Assembly: GCA_019090405.1 (NCBI GenBank)
Contig: JAHRVZ010000077.1
Location: forward strand, 1-8,583
Length of the DNA stretch: 8,583 bases
Direction: 5' to 3'
Origin: Paracoccaceae bacterium
Lineage (GTDB): Bacteria; Pseudomonadota; Alphaproteobacteria; Rhodobacterales; Rhodobacteraceae
Positions 1 through 6,614 of the stretch are shown piece after piece; position 1 is the stretch's first letter; each line of letters opens with the position of its first letter. The position numbers and the translations under genes are program-made. A model generated the notes under the pieces. The model was not told the origin of the DNA, did not search any database, and saw only the letters and a program-made list of their open reading frames with translations.

Positions 1-15
1 CATATTGATGTGTAA

Positions 16-225
16 AACTCTGCTAAGGCATATTTTGATCAAAGTGTTTATGATGGTGCAATCGGGCGCAAACATGGCAACGGCAAGGAGATATCCGGCA
101 AGTCCTGGGATATTTGCAAGGCAAAGAACACGGCCTCGTTGGATGCAAATCCGACGGGCGAGGTTCAGGCATTAGCCACAAAATGGCGTCAAACAGCGTC
201 AGTTCCGAAAGCTAGACCAAATTGA
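16..225 (+). pseudogene. Start-less open frame, possible 3' remnant of a gene
   Basis: A frame stays open for 69 codons after a TAA at 13-15 and ends at TGA 223-225. It contains no ATG or GTG, and its only TTG is far downstream, so it cannot be an ordinary intact gene. The same frame is also open upstream of the TAA to the window edge, so the TAA could be a nonsense mutation in a longer gene entering from the left. The predicted peptide is hydrophilic and protein-like, with stretches such as YDGAIGRKHGNGKEISGKSW, and ends VPKARPN. I do not recognise a family. It lies convergent to pepN with 51 bases between the stops. It could equally be chance non-coding sequence; confidence is low. Confidence 0.3.
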
Positions 226-276
226 ACGCGAATTCCGTTTTGGGTTGCGCACAGAGTTCATATTTGCCGGACTAAA

Positions 277-2811
277 TTAGGCCTCTAGCATCCGGGTTAT
301 CATCTCGCTGGTATCCCGCGACAGGTTTGGGGTGGCCGCAATGCGATTCAATTGTGCCTTGATCAATGCCTGTCGGCCCGCATCATAACGTCGCCATGTC
401 TGGAACGCACGGCACATGCGGGCGGTGGTTTGCGGATTGACCGGATCAAGGCGGATCAGCCAATCGGCCAGCAGCGCGTATCCGGTTCCATCGGCTGCGT
501 GAAACCCTGCGTGGTTCATCGTTAGCGCCCCAAAAACCGCGCGGAATCTGTTAGGGTTTTTCCAGTTGAAATCAGCGTGCTTTGTCAAATTGTCTGCAAC
601 AGCGGCCGTCTTGTCCGGCGCGGCATAGACCACCTGAAGGCTAAACCATTTGTCGATCACAAGGCGGTCATGCTGCCATTGGTCATAAAACGCTGCCAGT
701 TCGGCCTCACCCCGGCCTGCGGCCAGCAGACATGACAATGCCGACAATTGCAGGGTCATATTATCCGCAGTCTTATATTGCGCTGCCGCCTGCAAACCAC
801 CATCCAGCCTGCTGATGAACGACAGCGCGGCCCCCGCGAGTGAGCGTTTGCCAGATTGCTCGGCATCCGGGGCATAGGGGGCTTCGATTTGCGATTGTGC
901 AAAGATGCGCGGCAAAACATCCAGTGCGTGTTGCGCAAATGCCTGTTTAAGTGTCTCGGTCGCACCCCAGATTGCCAAAGGGTCGGGCACGGTACCAGTC
1001 TCAGACAATGTGTTGGCAAGCGCAGATTGGTCAGGCTGGCCCAACATCAATGCCCGATAGGCAGCATCCAGAGTGTCGTCGCGCAATATCGCCAGTTTGC
1101 CATCAAGATAGTCGCCGTCAGGCGTGGCACCATCAGTAATCATCTCTACCAGCGTTGAACTGGCAAGCGCGCGCGCGGATTCCCATCGGTTAAACGGGTC
1201 AGTATCATGGGACAGCAGAAAAGCCGGGTTGGCGGCCTCGTTTTGCAAAATGACCGGAGCGGAAAAGCCACGCAGGATCGACGGCACAGGTCGGGTGGCC
1301 AAGCCGTCAAACGAAAAGGATTGCGTTGCCTTGGTCATTTCCAGCATTTCGGTGGCACGCACCTCGTCGCCGTTTGGTCCCAGCAATCCAACGTCGATTG
1401 GGATGACTTGCGGTTGGGTGGGGGTTGGGTTGGTGCCGATCGGGGTTGATTGGGTGAAGGTCAGTGTAAATGTGCCGTCTTGCCAGGATTCTTCAACGCT
1501 TAGGCGCGGTGTGCCGGATTGTGAATACCAGCGTTTGAACTGGCTTAGATCGCGGTCGGTCACGTCCTCGAATACCTTTAGCCAGTCTTCGATTGTGCAG
1601 GCTTGCCCGTCATGTCTGGCGAAATAAAGATCCAGTGCCTCGGCATAGCAAGCATCCCCGACAAGGCGTTTGAGCATACCAATGACTTCGGCGCCTTTTT
1701 CGTAAACTGTCGAGGTATAGAAATTATTGATCTCTTCAAAGCTTTCGGGGCGAACAGGATGTGACAAAGGCCCGTTATCCTCGGCAAACTGGCGCGCGCG
1801 CAGGTCAATCACATCGCCAATGCGTTTGACCGATTCCGACCGCATGTCTGAGGTAAATTGAGCATCGCGAAACACGGTCAGCCCTTCTTTCAGGCAAAGC
1901 TGGAACCAATCGCGACAGGTGATGCGGTTGCCGGTCCAGTTATGAAAGTATTCATGGGCGATAATCGCCTCGATGCGTTCAAAATTTGTATCGGTTGAGG
2001 TTTCCGGCGAGGCCAGAACCGCGGATGAATTAAAGACGTTAAGCCCCTTGTTTTCCATCGCGCCCATATTGAAATCATCCACCGCGACGATGTTGAACAC
2101 ATCCAGATCATATTCACGACCATATGTCTGTTCGTCCCAGGTCATCGAATGTTTCAGTGCCTGCATGCCAAAGGCACATTTGTCCTCATCTCCGGGACGC
2201 ACCCACAGGTTCAGATCAACCTGGCGATCAGACATGGTGGTGAACTGGTCGGAATGGGCAATAAGATCGCCAGCGACGAGGGCAAACAAATAGGCGGGTT
2301 TGGGCCAGGGATCATGCCAGGTGGCGTGATGTTCGCTTACGTCTTGCGGGTTGCCGTTTGACAAGAGCACCGGGTGGGGTCCGTTGATTGTAACGGTGAA
2401 CACGGCCATCACGTCGGGGCGATCAGGGTAATAGGTGATTTTGCGAAAGCCTTCGGCCTCGCATTGGGTGCAGTACATGCCGTTTGACATATATAGCCCC
2501 TCAAGGGCGGTGTTGTTGGCCGGGTCGATTTCAACTTTGGTTTCAAAGGTGAACGGCGCGTCTGGGACCGGGCAACTTAATCCGTCAGAGGTGAGTTCCG
2601 GTTCAATGGTGTTGTCATCAATGCTGGCATGGATCAGTTCCAGGTTTTCGCCATGCAGGAAAAATCTGCGATCACGGGCATTCGGGTTGGGTCGAAAGGC
2701 AATTTTGCTGGTGACGCGGGTGGCGTTGGGCGCAAGATCAAATGTCAGATGGACCGAGTCCACGAGATACCCGAAAGGAGTGTAATCTTTGAGAAAGATG
2801 GTTTGGGACAT
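277..2811 (-). CDS. pepN: Aminopeptidase N (M1 family zinc metallopeptidase)
   Basis: This cytosolic zinc aminopeptidase removes N-terminal residues from peptides in intracellular protein turnover. The 844-residue product is close to E. coli PepN (870). The hallmark sites are present: the exopeptidase motif GAMEN at residues 250-254, the zinc site HEYFH with H286, E287 and H290, the third zinc ligand E309 (18 residues after H290, within KEGLTVFRDAQF), and the catalytic tyrosine Y370 in TVYEKGAEV. The remaining roughly 400 residues match the beta-sandwich and large alpha-helical C-terminal domains of the bacterial PepN subfamily. No signal peptide is visible. The start ATG (2809-2811) has a weak GAGG ten bases upstream, and MSQTIFLKDYTPFGYLV is the expected N-terminus. 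It is transcribed divergently from glcB and appears to be a single-gene unit. Identification is very secure; the main uncertainty is its own promoter, which I could not place. Confidence 0.97.
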   Translation of the reverse strand: MSQTIFLKDYTPFGYLVDSVHLTFDLAPNATRVTSKIAFRPNPNARDRRFFLHGENLELIHASIDDNTIEPELTSDGLSCPVPDAPFTFETKVEIDPANNTALEGLYMSNGMYCTQCEAEGFRKITYYPDRPDVMAVFTVTINGPHPVLLSNGNPQDVSEHHATWHDPWPKPAYLFALVAGDLIAHSDQFTTMSDRQVDLNLWVRPGDEDKCAFGMQALKHSMTWDEQTYGREYDLDVFNIVAVDDFNMGAMENKGLNVFNSSAVLASPETSTDTNFERIEAIIAHEYFHNWTGNRITCRDWFQLCLKEGLTVFRDAQFTSDMRSESVKRIGDVIDLRARQFAEDNGPLSHPVRPESFEEINNFYTSTVYEKGAEVIGMLKRLVGDACYAEALDLYFARHDGQACTIEDWLKVFEDVTDRDLSQFKRWYSQSGTPRLSVEESWQDGTFTLTFTQSTPIGTNPTPTQPQVIPIDVGLLGPNGDEVRATEMLEMTKATQSFSFDGLATRPVPSILRGFSAPVILQNEAANPAFLLSHDTDPFNRWESARALASSTLVEMITDGATPDGDYLDGKLAILRDDTLDAAYRALMLGQPDQSALANTLSETGTVPDPLAIWGATETLKQAFAQHALDVLPRIFAQSQIEAPYAPDAEQSGKRSLAGAALSFISRLDGGLQAAAQYKTADNMTLQLSALSCLLAAGRGEAELAAFYDQWQHDRLVIDKWFSLQVVYAAPDKTAAVADNLTKHADFNWKNPNRFRAVFGALTMNHAGFHAADGTGYALLADWLIRLDPVNPQTTARMCRAFQTWRRYDAGRQALIKAQLNRIAATPNLSRDTSEMITRMLEA

Positions 2812-2881
2812 TTTATTGAAGCCTCGCGGTGCTGAGTTTTACTGACGTTAGAAACTATGTCGGTGGGCTGCAAGCAAGGTT

Positions 2882-2924
2882 TCTGGCGTGCGCGCTCCTC
2901 CGCCCTGCGGGCATCGTCGCCAGA
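2882..2924. repeat. Intergenic inverted-repeat (hairpin) element
   Basis: An outer 7-bp perfect inverted repeat (TCTGGCG at 2882-2888, CGCCAGA at 2918-2924) encloses a smaller perfect hairpin, GCCC-TGC-GGGC, at 2902-2912. It sits mid-way between the divergent pepN and glcB genes, so it is not an obvious terminator for either. It is followed by GTGAATATT, which resembles the GTGGATATT after the glcB terminator. By inference this is one copy of a dispersed Rhodobacteraceae-type extragenic palindrome; that family assignment comes from memory and was not searched. Confidence 0.4.
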
Positions 2925-2932
2925 GGGTGAAT

Positions 2933-2944
2933 ATTCGCGCGAAT
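2933..2944. promoter_or_regulatory. 12-bp perfect palindrome ATTCGCGCGAAT
   Basis: The twelve bases read the same on both strands. The site lies 79 bases before the glcB start and 122 bases before the pepN start, in the divergent promoter region. A dimeric regulator could bind it, but no family consensus is recognised, and it abuts the hairpin element just upstream, so it may be part of that element instead. Confidence 0.25.
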
Positions 2945-2982
2945 GTGTTGCTTCGGTTATTTATTCCCCTTAAATGACAGGA

Positions 2983-2993
2983 TTGTATACCAA
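2983..2993. promoter_or_regulatory. Candidate GntR-type operator upstream of glcB
   Basis: TTGTATACCAA is a near-palindrome centred on GTATAC (2985-2990), with TTG on one side and CAA on the other. Operators of the FCD branch of GntR regulators often have a TNGTATACNA core. It lies about 30 bases before the proposed glcB start, a sensible place for repression of malate synthase. No regulator gene is in the window, so the assignment is inference. Confidence 0.3.
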
Positions 2994-3007
2994 GGCGCAC
3001 AATGATC

Positions 3008-3014
3008 AGAAGGA
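3008..3014 (+). promoter_or_regulatory. Ribosome binding site that sets the glcB start
   Basis: AGAAGGA lies eight bases upstream of the ATG at 3023 and inside the reading frame that would begin at the ATG at 3002. This favours 3023 as the true start. Confidence 0.7.
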
Positions 3015-3022
3015 ACAATTCG

Positions 3023-5161
3023 ATGAATGAAAGACCGAACAGGAACGAATTGCAGGTGGCACCTGAATTGGTGGATTTCATCGAAACAAAGGCGTTGCCG
3101 GGGACTGGTATCAGCGCTGATACGTTTTGGTCCGGATTGTCGCGAATGGTACACGAGTTAGGTCCAAAAAACCGAGCGTTATTGGAGCATCGGAAACACC
3201 TGCAAAAGCAGATTGACGCCTGGCATATTGCGCATAAGGGCAAGTTGGCGAATGCCGCTGAATACACTGATTTCCTAAATGAGATTGGCTATTTGGTGCC
3301 GACAGGCGCTGACTTTACCATTGAGACGCGCAATGTTGATCCTGAGATGTCAACACTCCCCGGCCCGCAGTTGGTTGTTCCGGTGACGAACGCAAGGTTT
3401 GCGCTGAACGCAGCCAATGCCCGTTGGGGCAGCCTGTATGACGCGCTTTATGGCTCGGACGCGCTGGGCGATTTGCCGCCAGCAGGCGGGTATGACGAGG
3501 CGCGCGGCGAACGGGTGATTGCCTGGGCCAAGGCGTTTCTGGATGGCGCGGTGCCACTGGCTACAGGCAGTTGGGCGGAAGTATCGGGCGTAGGTGTTGT
3601 AGACGGTGCATTGGTGCCGGCATTGGCGGATACGGGGCAGTTTACCGGATTTGGCGGCGAGGTCGGAACACCGTCCTTTGTGATGCTGAACAATAATGGC
3701 CTGCATATTCAGGTCATGTTGGACGCAAACAGTGATATCGGCAGTACCGATCCAGCAGGCATTTCTGACATGCGCCTTGAAGCGGCGGTGAGCACGATCA
3801 TGGATTGCGAGGACAGCGTTGCAACTGTCGATGCGGAAGACAAGATCGTTGCCTATAACAACTGGCTGGGTCTTATGCGCGGTGATCTGGCCGAGGAAGT
3901 CACCAAAGGCGGGCGTCACTTTGCGCGCAAATTGGCCGATGATATTGCGTATACGACGCCAACGGGAATTGCGGCGACGCTAAAGGGGCGGTCTTTGATG
4001 CTGGTGCGCAATGTCGGGCATCTGATGAGCAATCCGGCCATCCTGGATCGCGACGGGCTTGAGATTGGCGAAGGGCTGATGGATGCTTTGGTCACAACGA
4101 TGATTGCCATGCATGATTTGAAACGCGAGGGCGGCAATTCGGCCACCGGGTCGGTCTATGTTGTCAAACCCAAGATGCACGGTCCGGACGAGGTCGCATT
4201 TGCGGATGAAATTTTCAGCATGGTCGAAGATATTCTTGGTCTGCCGCAAGACACGGTCAAACTGGGCATTATGGACGAAGAACGCCGCACCAGTGCCAAC
4301 CTCAAGGAATGTATCCGCGCGGCCAAACGGCGTGTCGCCTTTATCAATACCGGGTTTTTGGATCGGACGGGTGACGAGATTCATACTTCGATGGAAGCCG
4401 GGCCGATGTTGCCCAAGGGCGAGATGAAGTCGACGCCCTGGATCGCATCCTATGAAGATCGCAATGTGGATATTGGTCTGGCCTGCGGGCTGAAAGGCCA
4501 CGCGCAGATTGGCAAGGGTATGTGGGCGATGCCGGATCTGATGGCGGATATGCTAGAGGTTAAAATCGGCCATCCGCAAGCCGGAGCAACCTGCGCATGG
4601 GTGCCTTCACCAACCGCAGCAACGCTGCATGCAACGCATTATCACAAGGTGGATGTGCTGGCGCGTAAGGATGAACTAGCCGCTGGTGGCGCACGCGGGT
4701 CTTTGGATGATCTGCTGACCATTCCGCTGCTGAACGGGCGCAATCTGGGTGAGGATGAGATTACCCAAGAGATCGAAAACAATGCACAAGGCATTCTGGG
4801 CTATGTCGTGCGCTGGGTTGATCAGGGTGTGGGTTGTTCAAAAGTGCCGGACATTCACGATGTTGCACTGATGGAGGATCGCGCAACTTGCCGGATTTCC
4901 AGTCAGGCGCTGGCCAATTGGCTGCATCACGGCATTGTAAAAGAGGCACAGGTCATGGCTGGACTGCAAAAAATGGCTGCCGTTGTCGATCGGCAGAATG
5001 CGGCTGATCCGAATTATCGACCCATGGCACCGGGATTTGACGGCGTTGCCTTTCAAGCGGCCTGTGATCTGGTGTTTGCGGGACGGGTTCAGCCGTCGGG
5101 GTATACAGAGCCGGTATTGCATTTGCGGCGGCTTGAACACAAGGCGCGGACTGGCGCGTGA
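3023..5161 (+). CDS. glcB: Malate synthase G
   Basis: This cytosolic enzyme condenses glyoxylate with acetyl-CoA to give malate and CoA, completing the glyoxylate bypass or glycolate/glyoxylate assimilation. The product of 712 residues is of G-isoform length (E. coli 723). Catalytic residues align by motif: R329 in LMLVRNVGHLM, the Mg2+ ligands E419 in IMDEERRTS and D447 in GFLDRTGDE, and the catalytic base D619 in MEDRATCRISSQ. C605 in GCSKVPDI corresponds to the redox-sensitive E. coli Cys617. The N-terminal helical clasp, TIM barrel and C-terminal plug all appear complete. An in-frame ATG at 3002 would add seven residues, but AGAAGGA (3008-3014) sits eight bases before the ATG at 3023, and MNERPNRNELQVAPEL is the usual family N-terminus, so 3023 is chosen. 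No isocitrate lyase or glycolate oxidase gene is in the window. It ends in its own hairpin, so it is probably monocistronic. Confidence 0.97.
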   Translation: MNERPNRNELQVAPELVDFIETKALPGTGISADTFWSGLSRMVHELGPKNRALLEHRKHLQKQIDAWHIAHKGKLANAAEYTDFLNEIGYLVPTGADFTIETRNVDPEMSTLPGPQLVVPVTNARFALNAANARWGSLYDALYGSDALGDLPPAGGYDEARGERVIAWAKAFLDGAVPLATGSWAEVSGVGVVDGALVPALADTGQFTGFGGEVGTPSFVMLNNNGLHIQVMLDANSDIGSTDPAGISDMRLEAAVSTIMDCEDSVATVDAEDKIVAYNNWLGLMRGDLAEEVTKGGRHFARKLADDIAYTTPTGIAATLKGRSLMLVRNVGHLMSNPAILDRDGLEIGEGLMDALVTTMIAMHDLKREGGNSATGSVYVVKPKMHGPDEVAFADEIFSMVEDILGLPQDTVKLGIMDEERRTSANLKECIRAAKRRVAFINTGFLDRTGDEIHTSMEAGPMLPKGEMKSTPWIASYEDRNVDIGLACGLKGHAQIGKGMWAMPDLMADMLEVKIGHPQAGATCAWVPSPTAATLHATHYHKVDVLARKDELAAGGARGSLDDLLTIPLLNGRNLGEDEITQEIENNAQGILGYVVRWVDQGVGCSKVPDIHDVALMEDRATCRISSQALANWLHHGIVKEAQVMAGLQKMAAVVDRQNAADPNYRPMAPGFDGVAFQAACDLVFAGRVQPSGYTEPVLHLRRLEHKARTGA

Positions 5162-5174
5162 GGAGAGGTCGGGT

Positions 5175-5199
5175 ACGAGGGGGCTGACGGCCCCCTCGT
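5175..5199 (+). terminator. glcB: Strong hairpin terminator after glcB
   Basis: A perfect 10-bp GC-rich stem (ACGAGGGGGC at 5175-5184, GCCCCCTCGT at 5190-5199) with a five-base TGACG loop starts 14 bases after the glcB stop. It has no immediate T-tract; the nearest T-run is the ATATTTT at about 5213-5218. It should separate glcB from the downstream hydrolase gene. T-poor GC hairpins of this sort are common gene ends in this bacterial group (general knowledge). Confidence 0.75.
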
Positions 5200-5264
5200 G
5201 CTCCCCCGTGGATATTTTCGAACAAAAGAACTGTAGGAAGCCGTCTGTTTGCTTTGTTCTTTCT

Positions 5265-5299
5265 CGCACACCCGTATGCGCTATGGCGCGAGGTGTGCG
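5265..5299 (+). promoter_or_regulatory. Two-tier inverted repeat before the hydrolase gene
   Basis: CGCACACC (5265-5272) pairs perfectly with GGTGTGCG (5292-5299), and inside lies a second hairpin, GCGC-TATG-GCGC (5278-5289). The element begins about 65 bases after the glcB hairpin stem ends and finishes 62 bases before the chosen start of the next gene. It could be an operator, a second terminator or a structured leader. A weak promoter candidate lies after it, which would place it upstream of transcription rather than in the message. Confidence 0.4.
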
Positions 5300-5302
5300 C
5301 TA

Positions 5303-5331
5303 TTGCAGAGTCATTGGCGGGGCATTATTCT
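5303..5331 (+). promoter_or_regulatory. Weak sigma-70-like promoter candidate for the hydrolase gene
   Basis: TTGCAG (5303-5308) and TATTCT (5326-5331) are separated by exactly 17 bases. The matches to consensus are partial (three and four of six). The predicted leader is only about 20-25 bases. The position after the glcB terminator supports an independent promoter somewhere in this spacer. Confidence 0.3.
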
Positions 5332-5361
5332 AACGTAGGAAATGACAAAACAGGTATGACT

Positions 5362-6141
5362 ATGGCGCGCCCTCTTGTTGGAATTATCGGCAACGCATAT
5401 TTGATGAACGATCAATTCCCGACCCATACGGGAGGGGCGATGAATTCGGATGCGGTGGCGAATGTGTCCAACTGTCTGCCTGTCGTGATTCCAACAGACC
5501 CGCGTTATATGTCGGTTGAGGAATTGGCCGAAACCTTTGACGGGTTTGTGCTGACCGGAGCAAGGGCCAATGTGCACCCAGAAGAATATGGCGAAACTGC
5601 CACGCAGGCCTATGGTGAATTTGACCGGGCGCGCGATGCTATCGTGTTGCCGCTGGTGCGCCATTGTGTCGAGCTTGGGTTGCCGTTTTTTGGAGTCTGC
5701 CGTGGATTTCAGGATGTGAACGTGGCTATGGGTGGCTCGCTCTATCCGGAAATTCGCGAATTGCCGGGGCGCGACAATCATCGGATGCCTCCTGATGGCA
5801 CGTTGGAAGAAAAGTTTGAGCTGCGTCACGTAGTAAAAGTTGAACACGGTGGTCCGTTCCACGATGTTTTCGGAGCAACCGAGGTGCTGACCAACACATT
5901 GCACGGTCAGGGGATCAAGACCCCCGGTGAGCGTATTGTCATTGATGGTCATGCCCCTGACGGCACTCCCGAGGCGATCTATGTACGCGATGCTCCGGGG
6001 TTTACGATGTCGGTGCAGTGGCATCCTGAATGGAATGCGGCGAATGATCCGGTGTCACGGGTGTTGTTTGAGGCATTTGGTGCGGCTGTTTATGACTGGG
6101 CCGCACGCAAGCGCGATCTGCCACTGCAAAAGACAGCCTGA
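5362..6141 (+). CDS. Class I glutamine amidotransferase-like hydrolase (gamma-glutamyl-GABA hydrolase / peptidase C26 family)
   Basis: By family, this enzyme hydrolyses a gamma-glutamyl amide, as E. coli PuuD does with gamma-glutamyl-GABA in putrescine breakdown; the actual substrate here is unknown. The catalytic triad is complete: nucleophile C113 in FFGVCRGFQDVNVAMGG, and H221 and E223 in SVQWHPEW. The conserved TG (65-66) followed by NVHPEEYG fits the PuuD-like group rather than a synthetase-linked amidotransferase domain. The 259-residue length fits a stand-alone enzyme (PuuD about 254). The frame is open back to 5254, but that extension covers the inverted repeat and is rejected. ATG 5362 has AGG seven bases upstream; ATG 5356 would add two residues (MT) and is the alternative. 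No other putrescine-pathway gene (PuuA, PuuB or PuuC type) is nearby, so I give no gene symbol. It follows glcB but is separated by a strong terminator. Confidence 0.9.
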   Translation: MARPLVGIIGNAYLMNDQFPTHTGGAMNSDAVANVSNCLPVVIPTDPRYMSVEELAETFDGFVLTGARANVHPEEYGETATQAYGEFDRARDAIVLPLVRHCVELGLPFFGVCRGFQDVNVAMGGSLYPEIRELPGRDNHRMPPDGTLEEKFELRHVVKVEHGGPFHDVFGATEVLTNTLHGQGIKTPGERIVIDGHAPDGTPEAIYVRDAPGFTMSVQWHPEWNAANDPVSRVLFEAFGAAVYDWAARKRDLPLQKTA

Positions 6142-6143
6142 TC

Positions 6144-6614
6144 TTAAAGGGCGATTTGCATCAGGTATCGGGGTAGCGAAACACCGCCCCGTTTAACCGT
6201 ATCAGGCGTAATCATTTGCCATCCCTGACGGGCAAAAAAGGGTTCGGCCATAAGGCTTGCCTCGGTGGTCAGTTTTGTCAGCCCAGATTTTCTTGCGGAT
6301 TGGATAAGGCGGTTATGTAAGGCATAGGCCACCCCTTGTCCCATATAGTCGGGGTCAACAAATGCCATGTCTAGATGGCCATTGGCCTCAAGGGACATGA
6401 ATCCGATCAATCGGTCAGTGTCTTTGGCCACCCATGTCGTTGCATCCGCCAATCGGGCGTTGCGTTCTACTGTTGGCCTTGGAAGCGTTGCGCACCAGAC
6501 ATTGCGCTGGGCCTGATTGTAGACTTTAGCGGCACCGATCTGAACGGCGCGATAGAATACCTGCCAGCATGCCGCGCAGTCATTGGGCGCATAGCGGCGC
6601 AGGGCAGGGGTCAT
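6144..6614 (-). CDS. GNAT-family N-acetyltransferase, coupled to kynU
   Basis: A 156-residue GCN5-related acetyltransferase, predicted cytosolic, that would transfer an acetyl group from acetyl-CoA to an unknown acceptor. The beta4-alpha3 CoA-binding region is visible as FVDPDYMGQGVAYALHNRL (residues 85-103), with the pyrophosphate loop at M91-G-Q-G-V-A96; the usual first Q/R of the Q/RxxGxG/A motif is Met here. The C-terminal EPFFARQGWQ is also typical of the family. The frame is open thirteen codons further upstream, but the ATG at 6612-6614 overlaps the kynU stop as ATGA, so this start is strongly preferred and implies translational coupling. Its stop is only two bases from the stop of the convergent hydrolase gene. 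The acceptor may be connected with kynurenine or anthranilate metabolism, but that rests on position only. Confidence 0.88.
   Translation of the reverse strand: MTPALRRYAPNDCAACWQVFYRAVQIGAAKVYNQAQRNVWCATLPRPTVERNARLADATTWVAKDTDRLIGFMSLEANGHLDMAFVDPDYMGQGVAYALHNRLIQSARKSGLTKLTTEASLMAEPFFARQGWQMITPDTVKRGGVSLPRYLMQIAL

Noticed and set aside
1124..1627. 167-codon plus-strand frame inside pepN
   Set aside because: It lies fully opposite a conserved part of pepN, has no ribosome binding site, and its translation has no recognisable motif; it is a shadow of the pepN codon pattern.
3002..3022. Upstream ATG at 3002 as the glcB start
   Set aside because: The ribosome binding site AGAAGGA lies downstream of it, correctly spaced for ATG 3023, and the family N-terminus begins there.
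5342..5359. Five-codon upstream frame (MTKQV) overlapping the ATG at 5356
   Set aside because: The only purine-rich stretch, AGGA, is a single base from its ATG, too close to work as a ribosome binding site, so a leader peptide is not supported.
5254..5361. N-terminal extension of the hydrolase to a TTG at 5254
   Set aside because: The extra residues cover the two-tier inverted repeat and a promoter candidate, resemble no family sequence, and make the protein longer than stand-alone members. ATG 5362 with AGG upstream fits better.
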